NCBI GenBank assembly: GCA_900548625.1
Contig: URLO01000007.1
Location: 1-64,000 of the forward strand
Direction of reading: 5' to 3'
DNA: 64,000 nt
Source of the DNA: an uncultured Eubacteriales bacterium
GTDB lineage: Bacteria; Bacillota; Clostridia; Oscillospirales; Oscillospiraceae
Part shown: positions 34,294 to 45,100 of the stretch, piece after piece
Numbering within the stretch: the stretch's first letter is position 1
How the letters are laid out: every line of letters starts with the position of its first letter
Program-made: the position numbers and the translations under genes
The notes under the pieces: generated by a model
Database searches by the model: none
What the model saw: the letters and a program-made list of their open reading frames with translations, nothing else
Told to the model about the DNA's origin: nothing

Positions 34294-35564
34294 TTGCAGG
34301 CTCTGGCTGAATGAGGTCAGCCGGCAATAGAGACGTCTTCCAGAGCCGCCTCTAAGTGCTTCATATTCATGTACTTCTTATTGCCCCACTGGGTACCGGC
34401 TACATGGCGCAGCCGGGCGCAGACCAGCATGAGGGCAGAGTTACCATCCGGGAAGGTCTCCACCACACGGGTCCTGCGGCGGATCTCCCGGTTCAGCCGC
34501 TCAATCACATTGTTGGTGCGGATCCGGGTCCAGTGCTCACTGGGAAAATCACAATAGGTCAGTGTCTCCTCGATGCCGTCCTCGACCTTCTTGGCGGCCT
34601 CCTTCAGCTTCATGGCGCGCAGCTCGGCGACCACGGCTTTCGCCTTCTCGCGGGACGCCTTTTTGCTCTCCTGGGCGTGGATCGCCTTGAGCATTTTTGC
34701 CACAATTTTGACCTTGGATTTGGGCACAACAGAGAAAACGTTGCGGTAGAAATGCACCGTGCAGCGCTGGTATTTGGCGTCCGGGAACACCTCGCCCACG
34801 GCCTCCAGCATCCCCATGCACTTGTCGCCAACGATGAGCTTTACGCCGTCCAAGCCGCGTCCACGGAGCCACTGGAAGAAGCTGACCCAGCTGGCCTTGT
34901 CCTCCTTCATGCCCTCTGCGGCGCCCAAAACCTCACGAAAACCGTCCTCATTCACGGCGATCGCCACCAAAACAGCTACATTTTCGTACTCTCCGCCCCA
35001 GTTGCGGCGCAGGTAGATGCCGTCCACGTAGACATACGGATAGTGGCCGCCCCGCAAGGGGCGGTTGCGCCAGTCCTCGATGTGAACGTAGGCTTTCTTG
35101 TTCAGTTCGCTGATGGTGGCGGGCGAGACCTTGCTGCCCCACAACGCCTCGGTGATGTCCTCCACGCGGCGCACGGAGATGCCTGCCAGGTACATCTCGA
35201 TGAGGGATTCCTCCACGCTGCTCTCCCGGCGGCGGTACCGCTCGATGATGGCGGTCTCGAAGGACACGCCCTTGAGCCGCGGCACGTGGAGTGTAACATC
35301 TCCGGAGGTAGTGGTAAGTTCCGGTCATAGTGGCCGCTGCGGTAGCCCTGACGGGCCTCGCTGCGCTCATAGCGGGCGGCTTGGGTCAGCGACTCCGCCT
35401 CCTTTTCCAGCAGCTCGTTCAGGGTTTCCTCCACGCTGCCGCGAACCAACTCCCTGATTTGACCCTTGATAATTTCCTCATTCAGCTGTACAATTTTCTC
35501 GGACATAGTTTGCTGTCTCCTTTCAGAATGGTGTGTCGTGACTTCATTCTACCAGAGCCTGCAA
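34294..35564 (-). mobile_element. IS256-family insertion sequence
   Basis: Terminal inverted repeats of 26 bp with a few mismatches: TTGCAGGCTCTGG... at 34294-34319 and its inverse at 35539-35564. The left repeat overlaps the transposase stop. No target-site duplication is seen in the 8 bases on either side. It lies at the left edge of the remaining part of mobile-element copy 1. Confidence 0.8.
34317..35506 (-). pseudogene. IS256-family (mutator-type) transposase with one frameshift
   Basis: The N-terminal frame (35506 to about 35315) begins MSEKIVQLNEEIIKGQIREL and runs to GYRSGHYDRNL. The C-terminal frame (from about 35313) carries DVTLHVPRLKG, the catalytic YPYVYVDGIYLRR, VKLIVGDKCMGM and VIERLNREIRRRTR. 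A single missing base near 35314 separates them, so this copy should not make active transposase. Confidence 0.85.
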
Positions 35565-35615
35565 GCTATGTCTTCTTTTGTGCGGTTTCCAATTTGCGCA
35601 AGTTATTGTACATTA

Positions 35616-35963
35616 TCGCGCGAGGTATTCTTCCGTCTGCAAAGAACTGACCGAGAGTACCAAAACGGCACTGAGTACAGTGACGAGAGAAACGAATCAG
35701 CAGCTTTCCAATATGGCACAGGCAGCGAGGAAGAAAATTCATCTGTGCGTATGGATCTCAGTTACGGCGGTGATCTTGTGCGCGACGCTGTGCGCCTTGG
35801 CCGTGCTGTGGAGCAGCTGACGGACGATGCGCCGGCGCACGACGGAACGACTATGCTGCCGCACATCGACAGCAAGCGCCGGAAGAAGCTCAGGCAAAAG
35901 AAAACCGCCCTCGGTCACGCCGAGGACGATCACGAAGATTGGGATATGAAACAGGAACTATGA
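35616..35963 (+). pseudogene. Relaxase C-terminal fragment (element copy 1)
   Basis: Starts abruptly at the border of similarity with copy 2 (near 49676) and encodes the relaxase tail ending KRRKKLRQKKTALGHAEDD. A second frame in the same DNA (to 35820) encodes the end of the MobB-like protein, with KKIHLCVWISVTAVILCA. Both frames stay open, as in copy 2. The N-terminal catalytic part is lost. Confidence 0.75.
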
Positions 35964-35974
35964 AAGGAACGCCT

Positions 35975-36148
35975 ATGGCAAGAAAACGAAAAGAAAATAT
36001 TTCGGAGGTCATGTTCAGCTACATCGGTACGGATGCGCAGTTCGATGAATTTCTGAAAATGCTGGTGCATGACTACCTCTCGGTAGACCAGCCATATACA
36101 AAGTCGCAGGAGGATTTTGTTGATCATGTAGATTCCTGCTGCGCATGA
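35975..36148 (+). CDS. Small conserved element protein (copy 1)
   Basis: A 57-residue protein, MARKRKENISEVMFSYIG... to DHVDSCCA, almost identical to the one at 50020-50193. The ribosome site is GAAAGGA. It always lies between relaxase and recombinases. It has a basic start and acidic C-terminal half and no recognised domain. Conservation in both copies argues that it is real, perhaps a recombination directionality or regulatory factor (inference). Confidence 0.65.
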   Translation: MARKRKENISEVMFSYIGTDAQFDEFLKMLVHDYLSVDQPYTKSQEDFVDHVDSCCA

Positions 36149-36179
36149 TGGATTGTTCTAGTTATTCGAAAAACAGTGT

Positions 36180-36215
36180 GCTATGGTGTGTGCTGCAATC
36201 GGCACACGCCATAGC
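36180..36215. promoter_or_regulatory. Conserved hairpin before recombinases, copy 1
   Basis: GCTATGGTGTGTGC pairs with GCACACGCCATAGC. The same structure is at 50225-50260. Differences between the copies keep the pairing. It lies 14 nt before the recombinase start and directly before its ribosome site. Confidence 0.6.
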
Positions 36216-36229
36216 GGAAAGGAGGAACC

Positions 36230-37888
36230 ATGAAGGTCTGGCTGTATTACCGCCTGAGCCGGGACGAGGATGATGAACTGAACTCCCTGACAAATCAGCG
36301 AAAAATCATTTACGAATATGCCGTCACAAACGGTCACGAGGTCGTGGGCGAGTCCTTCGATGACAATGTCAGCGCTATGCACTTCAACCGCGAGGGCATC
36401 GATAAAATCTACGAGGTTGTGGAAGCCGGGAAAATTGAAGCGGTCATCGTCAAGGATCTGCCGCGCCTTGGCCGTCATCGGACGCAGACAGCTCTGTTCA
36501 TCGACTACCTGCGGGAACACGATGTCCGCGTCCTCTCGGCGACGGAAAACATCGATACGTTCAACGAAAACGATGATCTCATCATTGGCTTCAAGGCCTT
36601 GGTTAATGACTTCTATGCCCGCGACGGCAGCCGCCGTGTGCGAACCGGCTACCGGCAGAAGCAGAAAGAGGGCATTGTAATTACTCCGCCCTTCGGTTAT
36701 TTCAAAGACAAAAATACAAAGCGTGTCGTAATCGTAGAAGAAGCAGCGGAAACGATCCGGCTGATTTTCACGGCTTACAACTCCGGCTGCGGGCTGAAGG
36801 CAATCGCCAGGATGCTCAACGAACGCAAATGCAAGACACCAGCGCAGATGCAGTTGGAAATGCTAAACAAACGACTTCCCTATACGCAGGATCACATTTC
36901 CAAAAAGTATCTCTGGGACGCGACCATGATCGCTCGCATTCTCAGGGACGAGAGCTATGTCGGAACGCTCATCTGCCATAAAAGCGAACGTAACAAAATT
37001 AACAAGACCTTCCGTTTCACAGAGCCGGAAGAACAGTTTCGTCACGAGAATTACCTCCCGCCGATCATCACGCCGGAACTGTGGGAGCAGACGCAGATGA
37101 TGCTGTCAGTGCGGAAACGGTTGAACGTGCGCGCTGCGCCCTCGCAGGAGATCCTGCGCTACAGTGGACTTCTGCGCTGTGCAGACTGCGGCAGAGCCAT
37201 GTTCGGCAAGCGCATCCACCTGAAAAGCGGAGAACGGGTCGCCTATGTTTGCAGTACCTACAACCGCTTCGGCAAGGAGCATTGTTCCCAGCACCAGATC
37301 GACGAGTCCGTATTGGACAGGCTGATTATCGACGAACTCAGAAATACCAAGGGGCTGTATCAGCAAAACTGGGATGCGCTGGAGCGGCTGATCGCACAGT
37401 GGACACCAAAAGCAGAGCTGACCGGTGCGCAGATTGTCAAGTTAGAAAAGCGGATTCGATGCTTGGAAGATGAAACGGAGGCAATTTTAATGGAGCGGAT
37501 TCGGGACAAAGCTCACGCGGAGCGCTATGACCGCATGATTCAAAAACGCGAGGAAGAAATCGCCGCGATGAGAAAGCAGATTTCGGAGCTGCAAAACATC
37601 TCTGCGGTTCTGCGCGAGAGACAGTCCAGACTCAAACAGGACATCCGTATGATGGATGACATTCTCTGCGAGGGCACAATGACGGAGGCGCAGTTGCGGA
37701 TGCTGATTGAAAAAATCTATGTTCAGGAAGCAGACGACAAGCTCAGTCTGGACATTCAGATCAAAGCGCCGTTCCGCACGCATTTGGATGTCTACGAAAA
37801 CGGCGTCCTTACCGAACAGTATGGTGCGCTAGATTTCGACTGGGACAGGCTGGCGCACCTGATCTACGGCGAGGCGCTTGTGGGATAG
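36230..37888 (+). CDS. Large serine recombinase 1 (copy 1)
   Basis: A 552-residue protein: N-terminal resolvase domain with catalytic Ser10 (WLYYRLSRDEDDE) and RLGRHRTQTALFIDYLRE; the recombinase domain with PPFGYFKDKN; a zinc ribbon (LLRCADCGRAMFG ... CSTYNRFGKEHCSQH); and a C-terminal coiled coil (about residues 390-500). It cuts and exchanges att sites without homology. Compared with copy 2 it has VKDLPRLGRH instead of VKDLSRLGRH, which may weaken it. The next recombinase gene follows after 9 nt. Confidence 0.88.
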   Translation: MKVWLYYRLSRDEDDELNSLTNQRKIIYEYAVTNGHEVVGESFDDNVSAMHFNREGIDKIYEVVEAGKIEAVIVKDLPRLGRHRTQTALFIDYLREHDVRVLSATENIDTFNENDDLIIGFKALVNDFYARDGSRRVRTGYRQKQKEGIVITPPFGYFKDKNTKRVVIVEEAAETIRLIFTAYNSGCGLKAIARMLNERKCKTPAQMQLEMLNKRLPYTQDHISKKYLWDATMIARILRDESYVGTLICHKSERNKINKTFRFTEPEEQFRHENYLPPIITPELWEQTQMMLSVRKRLNVRAAPSQEILRYSGLLRCADCGRAMFGKRIHLKSGERVAYVCSTYNRFGKEHCSQHQIDESVLDRLIIDELRNTKGLYQQNWDALERLIAQWTPKAELTGAQIVKLEKRIRCLEDETEAILMERIRDKAHAERYDRMIQKREEEIAAMRKQISELQNISAVLRERQSRLKQDIRMMDDILCEGTMTEAQLRMLIEKIYVQEADDKLSLDIQIKAPFRTHLDVYENGVLTEQYGALDFDWDRLAHLIYGEALVG

Positions 37889-37897
37889 GAGGAAATC

Positions 37898-38564
37898 ATG
37901 CGGGTCTGGCTTTACGCGCGGCTTTCAGGCGATGATGATCCGGCGCAGAATTCCCTGCAAAACCAGCAGGAGATCTGCCGCGCCTTTGCAGAAAAGCGCG
38001 TTGACACCATCGTTGGGTGTTCGTCCGATGATAATGTCAGCGGCATGAACTTTGACCGCCGTGGGCTGGATACGCTCACAGCGGCGGTTCAGGCGAAACA
38101 GATTAACGCTGTCCTTGTGAAGGATCTTTCGAGGCTTGGTCGTCACCGAACCCAAACCGCATTGTTTATCGACTACCTGAGAGAGCATCAGGTGCGCGTG
38201 ATTTCTGTAACGGAGGGCGTGGACACCTTTGATCCGCTGCTGGAACGGCAAGAGTCGTGTGGAATATGTGTGCCGGGGTTACCACCGGAACGGGATAGGC
38301 TATTGCAGCGCTCACCGGATTCATGAAGAAATTCTGGATAAAGCTGTCTGGGATTATACAAAAAGGCTGCGAGAACAGTATGCAGCGGAACTAAAAAAGG
38401 TCACACAGTTGCAAAAACAGTGGGCATTGAGGAAACCAGTTCTCGATGCCCACTGTTTGACTTTGCAGGAAGAAATCCAGCGATTGGAGCAAGAGATTGA
38501 CGAACTGGTGATGGAAAAGCTGAATGGCGACGGAGGCTCATCTGCTCACGAAATCGGTACTTGA
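37898..38564 (+). pseudogene. Large serine recombinase 2 (copy 1), internal deletion
   Basis: The N-terminal resolvase domain (RVWLYARLSGDDDPAQ, with the catalytic serine) is intact to EGVDTF. It then jumps out of frame to the zinc-ribbon region (WNGKSRVEYVCRGYHRNG). Compared with copy 2 about 0.64 kb is missing. The C-terminal coiled coil remains in another frame. The protein cannot be functional. Confidence 0.85.
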
Positions 38565-38590
38565 ACACCGTAAATCAATCGCCTCAAAAA

Positions 38591-38626
38591 CAAAATCGTG
38601 GCCCAGCGTCAGCGGCCACGATTTTG
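38591..38626. terminator. Hairpin after copy 1 recombinases
   Basis: CAAAATCGTGGCC pairs with GGCCACGATTTTG around a 10-base loop, between the recombinase remnant and the tRNA-Leu 3' half. Confidence 0.6.
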
Positions 38627-38700
38627 AACGAAGAAAGACCTTTGCTGTCGAGGCGGGCGCGCCCTGCGCGGCTGCCTGACATCCAAAGGTCATTTCTGAG

Positions 38701-38750
38701 TGGTGCGCCCGACAGGACTTGAACCTGCACGCTTGCGCAATGGAACCTAA
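38701..38750 (-). pseudogene. tRNA-Leu(UAG) 3' half, split by element insertion
   Basis: The 3' part of a tRNA-Leu from the anticodon loop (TTTAGG) through the anticodon 3' stem TTCCAT, the variable arm, the T-arm GGTTCAAGTCC, acceptor strand CGGGCGC and ACCA. Its acceptor strand is perfectly complementary to the 5' half ending at 53798 (GCGCCCG), 15 kb away. The two halves together make one complete tRNA-Leu. Confidence 0.85.
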
Positions 38751-38773
38751 AGGTGATGTCACCTTGGTGAAAG
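38747..38773 (+). other. attL of element E1
   Basis: The tRNA part ends in CCTAA. It is followed by AGGTGATGTCACC and TTGGTGAAAG (38751-38773). These 23 bases are the exact reverse complement of 53741-53763 at the other end. The shared core with the tRNA target is ACCTAAA. Confidence 0.8.
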
Positions 38774-38819
38774 ATTTTTATGATTTGATATAACTCTCTG
38801 ATGAAGCAAGTCTTCTGTT

Positions 38820-39030
38820 AGCGGCGTGGCTCTTGGAGTTGATTTATACGCCGCAGAAATCGTCCTTAATCTGAAAGCGAAATATCCTCACATTACTTTG
38901 GAGAGTGCAATCCCATGTGAGACGCAAGCGGTCAAGTGGTCCGTGGCAGCGCGAGAACGGTATTATAATATTGCTGCAAAATGCGACAAGGAAACCATGC
39001 TGCAACGGGAATACACGTCGGACTGTAAAG
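38820..39030 (+). pseudogene. SLOG/DUF1273-like protein fragment
   Basis: Encodes ALGVDLYAAEIVLNLK followed by ITLESAIPCETQAVKW and KCDKETMLQREYTSDC. This is the central part of DUF1273 (YpsA-like, SLOG superfamily) proteins, common cargo of clostridial mobile elements. The start and end are missing. It begins 47 bp inside attL and is cut by the terminator at 39039. Confidence 0.65.
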
Positions 39031-39038
39031 CTTTTTGG

Positions 39039-39065
39039 AACCACCGGCATTGCCGGTGGTTTTCT
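39039..39065 (+). terminator. Plus-strand terminator
   Basis: AACCACCGGCA and TGCCGGTGGTT form the stem, followed by TTC. Confidence 0.7.
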
Positions 39066-39070
39066 TTATA

Positions 39071-39110
39071 CAAAAAGCGAGCGGATTCGGAACAAGTCCA
39101 AATCCGCTCG
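39071..39110 (-). terminator. Terminator of the S8 protease gene
   Basis: CGAGCGGATT and AATCCGCTCG (39078-39110) form a stem; on the minus strand it is followed by CTTTTTG. It lies 15 nt after the protease stop. Confidence 0.75.
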
Positions 39111-39125
39111 TTGCTTGACTGGAAA

Positions 39126-42100
39126 TTATTTCAGAGTGAATTGTACACGCGTGGACGCATCGTACATCCGGAGGAGGATGGCTGCGACCTCGCTGCGGAC
39201 AATGGTGCTGTCGGGGTTGAAGGTACCCTGCTTGTCAGAGCCGGTCAGGATGCCCGCACGATAGAATGCGTAAATTTCATCCGCACACTTGTCGCCCAGC
39301 TTCACGTCCGGGATCGCGTTGTCGGCAATGTTGTTGAGCGCCTTGTAGCCGTCCATCGCCGGATAGAAGATGGACACAAACTCACGGCGGGTCGCCGGGG
39401 CGTTCATCTGCGCTCTGGTGTAGTTGGCATAGCTCTTGTCCAGAATGCCGTTCGCAATGCCGTATTCGACATAGCTGTTATACCAGTTGGTCTTGCCGTT
39501 CATCAGCGTCACCTTGCCAGTATTCTGCATCTGATGCAGCGCGGAGGCCAGCTTGATCGCCTCAGCCACGGTCAGTGTGCCGTGCGGTTTGTAGGTCGTA
39601 GCGGTCACGCCGTCGATCAGGTAATTCTGCCATGCGCCCTTGACGGCATCATAGAACCAGTCGCTCTTCGACACGTCGGTAAACGGCAGCTTGCTGTTCG
39701 CACGGGACGAGCCGGTATTGCCGAGGATGGGATAATACGGCGGGATGATCGGCGTCTCGGGCTTCTTCTTAAGCCCGGCAATGGCTGCTTCCAGCTTTAC
39801 CTTCGCTGCGTCTACCGCTTCCTGCGTGGCGTTTTCGTCGGCAAGAACAGCCTCCGCCTCACGCATTGCCGTCTCGAATGCGTCCCAGCCGCTTACATAG
39901 TCGTCTTTTCTGCGGTTCTGATTGTCGTCGTACAGCTTCTGCAGCGCGCTCTTGTCGACCGTCACGGGAACCGGATCGTCCTTGCTGGTCTCCACGCCGC
40001 CGAGCAGTGCCGGCCAGACGCCGCTGCCGAAGTCGTCGATCAGGACGGCCTCATAGCTGCCGTCCGCGTCCTTGCGCAGGCGGTAGATCTCGTTCGTGTC
40101 GCCGTTGAAGCGGGACAGGTACAGGCTGCCGTCGCTGTACGCGGTCATGGAGCAGTAGACGTAGTTGCTGGTCGAGTCATAAGGAGGCGCTTCCAGTGCC
40201 GACAGCGGCGTCTTTGTGGTGGTATAATCAAAGCCGTAGCCGTCGTCATGCACGCTGATCCACAGATCCCACAGATAACCCGCATCGTCCAGGATCGCGA
40301 AGTGCTCCGCCTCATATTCGCCGCTCCAGGTCGTGTTCTCCGGGTCGCCGTACCAATCCGTTGCACCGTCGTACCACGCGTCGCTGCTGTGCGTTTCCAC
40401 GCCCAGCGATGCGATACCGATCAGGTTCTGTGCATGATGGTTGGAGACCGGAAGCTGAATCGCGTCACGAAGCGTCACATTGCTGGTGTCCATCGGGTCA
40501 AACGGCTTAAAGACGTAGCCCATGCGGTAGATACCGACCAGACGGGCAGCGCCTGCCGCGGAAAATTTGGTGCTGTACGCCATGTCGATCATCGGAACGC
40601 CGATGCCGTTGTCTGCAACCGCAAGGCTCTTGCCTGCCGCCGGGTCGACCTTGTGGAGCTTCCACGTCTGCGACTCGTCCTTGACCATGGTGCGGTCGGT
40701 CGCGTCGATGACGTAGTAGACCTGATCCACGGGGTCATAGGCCATGGCCGCCATGCTGGTGTCGATCTCAATACCGGTCTTCCAGCTGCTGCTGTTTTTC
40801 AGATCCCAGCTGAACAGCTCTGCCTTGCCGTTTGCGTCCTGGAGCATACCGGTGAGCGTTACGTTCAGCTGCTCCACCGAGACCGTGCACTCATCATAGA
40901 CCGAGCGGTTCTGCGCGGAGGCTGCTCGGATGGTGCAGGTACCGGCATTTTTGGCCGTAACCACGCCGTTGGCGCTGACGGCTGCAACGCTGCTGTTGGA
41001 GCTGCTCCACACAACCTCACGGTTTGCAAGATTCCACGGCAGAACCGATGCTTTCAGCGTCTGCGTCTTGCCAAGGAGCAGGGAAACGCTGTGATCCGAG
41101 AGCGCAACTGCGGCGGCGCTTTCCGAAGCGCTCCAGCTGCCGCCCTCGCGCGGGATGCAGAGCGCGTGGAACTCTGCCGGGAAGTAATCGCCCCAGCCGC
41201 TTTCCGTGCATTCTGCGCTTGTCTTTGCGGTCAGGTCGATCTTGTGCAGCGCGGAGCTGACGGCAAAGAACAGAACATTCTCTTTCGATTCCCACTCCAG
41301 CGAACCGACGGCGCTGAAGTCGTCCTCCTCCGGCGTTGTATAGCGCTGGCCGACCGTCACAATTGCTTCCGGATCTGCGGCTGCATCGGAGGTTACTGCC
41401 GTAATCGGCAGGCGGTAAATCTTATAGTAGCTGTAATCTGTCTCGGCAAATGCATAGTAGAAATTGCCGCTGTCATCGCAGGCAAGCGTTCTGGCCTTGA
41501 CCGGAAGCGTGCCGACAAGCGTCAGCTCACCGCTGTAGCGGTCGATGGTGTAGACCTTGCTGCCAGCATCCACGCCATAGAGCGTGTCGCTTGTCTTGTC
41601 ATAGGCCATGTCAAGCAGCAGCGTATCCAGCGTGCGGACATAGCTTGCGTTCTCGGGGTCATTGGCGTCCAGCACATACAAATCGCCCGTGCTGGTGGAG
41701 GCAACAATTTTGCCGTCCACATAGGCCGCCGCATAGAAATCATCCGCGCTTGCGGCATACGGCGTCTTGACATAGGTTGTATCGCTGCCGCTCATGGTGT
41801 TCCAGATCTTGTTGCCGGTATAGTAGGCATCAAAGAGGAACATTGCCGGTTCGCCAGGCTGTTCGCCGATTTCCATTTCCACACGATAGGTGGATTCGTT
41901 CATCGCGTAGTCATATGCCTTGACGTAGAAAATGTTGCCGTTGGCACTGGACAGATTCAGCGTAAAGTCATTTGCCGTATTGGCCGCAGTCGTCTGATTT
42001 GCGCCGGCCTCTGCCAGTTTCACCGTACCGCTGCGGTCATACAGACGAACAGCCGCCACATACTGGTTGTCAAAAATATTGACGGTCATTTCGTTGTCAG

Positions 42101-45100
42101 CAACTGTAACATTGTTCACAACCGGCGCGGTGTTGTCGATCACGGCCGTAAACGTCTGCGTTGCGCCGCTGCCGAGCGAAGCCCAGTTCACGCTGCCGTC
42201 GTCCTGCACATAGTACTCCGGTGCCAGCGTCAGGTTCAACTCCAGCTGTTCGCCCTCTTTCATGCCAGCGGGCTTCCAGTCCAGCGGCAGATTGACGTAC
42301 TCACTGGGGTTAAAATACTGCGAATAGAACGCGCCAAGGAAGTGGCCGAGCGTCTGCTCTGCAAGGACGGTATTCGTCGTCTTGTTGATGATCTGCAAAC
42401 GGCTGTCTGCCACGTTGCGGATGGCGCAGAATTTCCAATAATAAATGCTGTCGCCGTTCTCGCTGTTGATGGCGTTGCGCTCGGGCAGATATTTGCTGTC
42501 GTTGACAACAGGGTTGCCGCCAAGCACGCTGCCGCGGCTATAGGGGCTGTTGTCGGATGCGTACTTGACGTACAGCACATTGTTATCGGTATAGGCGTTG
42601 CCCAGATACGGCATCCGGGTCTCTTCGCCACTTTGGTAGTGATAGTAGTCGCCAACCTCAAACATACTCGAAGCCGTCCATGAGCCGTAGAAGCCCAGCA
42701 CCGGGATGGAGTGGCACGTGCCGCTCACGCCCTCGGCGCTTGTGCGCTCCTGCGCGAACACATAGCCCTCAAGATATGCACCAACCGAATAGTCGCGGTC
42801 AAGCGCCGCTTTTTGCTCCGCCGTCAGTGCAATGTTTACCGTGACGGTCGCGTGACCGTTTGCGGGAACAGTAACGCTGCTGCCGCTTGCCGCACTGCCA
42901 TAGGTAACATTTGCCACCAGCGGTGCGGTTGCCTCATCAAGATAACGATCACCGCCGATGGTGGTCATTGCCTGTGTAAAGAAGCTTGCCGACAGGTCAT
43001 AAGTCTGCTCCGTGCCGGACAGATCATACAGATCAAACGAGAAGCTGTATGTACCGTTCTTTGCCGCGTCCTCGCCAAGCTCAACCTTGACCTTGCCGTC
43101 GGAAGCGCCCTTGTTCGCAGAATCGGCCATCCAGACATAGGAATCTGCCGTGATGGCCGCGCCGATGTTCGCAACGCCCGCACCCTGCTTCAGAACCGAC
43201 CAGTAATGCGTCGCGTCCTCTCGCGCCGGAGTAGCTGTGGACATCAGCAGGCTCTGCGCCAGATGGCGCACCGAGCGGTTCGTCTTGGACAGACCGGCCG
43301 CCTGATAATGCTGCGCAAACAGCGCTGACATACCGGCAATCTGCGGCGCAGCCATGGACGTACCGGACATATTCTCATAGCCCTTACCGCCCTGCTCCAG
43401 ACCGTTGACCGAATAGATGTTGCCGCCAGGGGCGGTGATTTCGGGCTTCAGCTCCAGGCTGCCGGGAACACCCCAGCTGGCGAAGCTGCTCATGGTCATG
43501 TACTCGGCGGAGTCCGGAATGACAGCTGCATCTGCGCTGACTTTCATCCTACCCTTATAGTAGAGCACCTTGCTGGAATCGTTTTTGTCATAGACCGGCT
43601 CTGCCTTGTCGCGGAACACTCTTGCTGTGTCCTGCGTCACCAGAACGCACGGTGCTTCGTTCCAGTAACTGCTCAGATCCATGCTGATCGTACCGGGGAC
43701 ATTATTGTAAACAATCGTTGCGGCAACGCCATACTGCGCGGCGTTGCTTGCTTTCATGGAGAAGTCGAGCTCACCGCGAGAGCAGAACACAATCTTACCC
43801 TCCAGCAGGTCTTTGCCGCCGATGGCGTCATAATCTCCCGTGTTGCCCACGCCGTCGATCAGGATATACTCATACTCGCCAGCGATAGACTTCATCTGCT
43901 TCATGCCATGGCCGGCCTTTTCCCCGGTCGTTTCCATGTAGATGAACTTCTGGCCGTCAACCTCCAGATATTCGCCGGTGTTGCCGATGTTGTCAACCGA
44001 CGTGACGGTAAATGCATTGGTGAACGAGCCGGGCGCGCCGACCACGTCCATGCTGACGTCATCGTCATACAGCAGCCCCGTGCCGCTGCTGGCATCGTAG
44101 CCATTGGAGCCGGCATAGGCATTTTCCGCCCAGTTGCCGGAGTTACCGGCAGAGATGGACACCACAGCGTCCTTGGACGCAAGGCTGTCCAGAATTGCCT
44201 GATAGACCGGAACCGGATCGGTATCCGCGTCCATATAGGCCGTGTACTTCGACGGGCCGGGATAGCTGGAGCCGAGCGAGAGGTTGATGCTGTCGGCACC
44301 CAGAACAATTGCGTCCTCGATGGCCGCCATATAGTCCGAATCGAACGCGCCGCCGTTCGAGCCGAACACCTTCATAACCAGCAGCTGTGCCTCCGGCGCA
44401 ACGCCCTGTGTCTTGACGGTATCCAGCGCGGAAACATAGGTGGTTTCGTCGCCGTCTGTCTGCGGGACATATTTGTTTGCCGCCGCAATACCGGCAACGT
44501 GCGAGCCGTGTTCCGACTGCGTATCGTTGTCGTGCGTCACGTCGGTATTCTTATCTACATAGTTATATGCGAACGGAAGCTTGCTGCCATAGTAGAGGTC
44601 GTCGGCGCTCACGCCGTTCTGCGCAATGTTCAGCTGGCTGAGAACCGCCGTTACCTTGCTCTGGTCGAGCAGATCGAGGCTCTTGATGTAATTCTCATTG
44701 CCGTTCGCTTCCTGCTGTAGCGCATAGTCGAATGCGCCGTTGTCAAACGACTGGTGATCGGTATCGATGCCGGTATCGATCACGGCGATCCGCGTGCCCG
44801 CGCCGGTATAACCGGTTTCATATGCGACGTTCGTGCCGATCATACTGGAGGACGTGGCCATATTGGGCTGCGTCGCCAGCTTCTCCGCCGAGCGGTCGGG
44901 ATAGTAGCGCTGCTCAACCACGACCGCCTCAACATCTGGCAGCGCGCGGATTGCGTCAATCTGGTCAGATTCGACATTTGCCGAGATGATGTTCGCGGCC
45001 AGCGTCAGATTCCACACCACGTCCAGCTTCTTGCCGCCGAGTACGTCTGCGGAGATTTCACGCGCCACCGCGTTCTGCGAAGCGCGCACCTGCTGCCGGT

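Noticed and set aside
38826..42683. A 1285-codon plus-strand frame opposite the S8 protease gene
   Set aside because: It is the mirror of a strongly coding, GC-rich gene, is rich in Arg, His and Val without domain features, and has no ribosome site. Only its first 70 or so codons (the SLOG fragment) have independent support.
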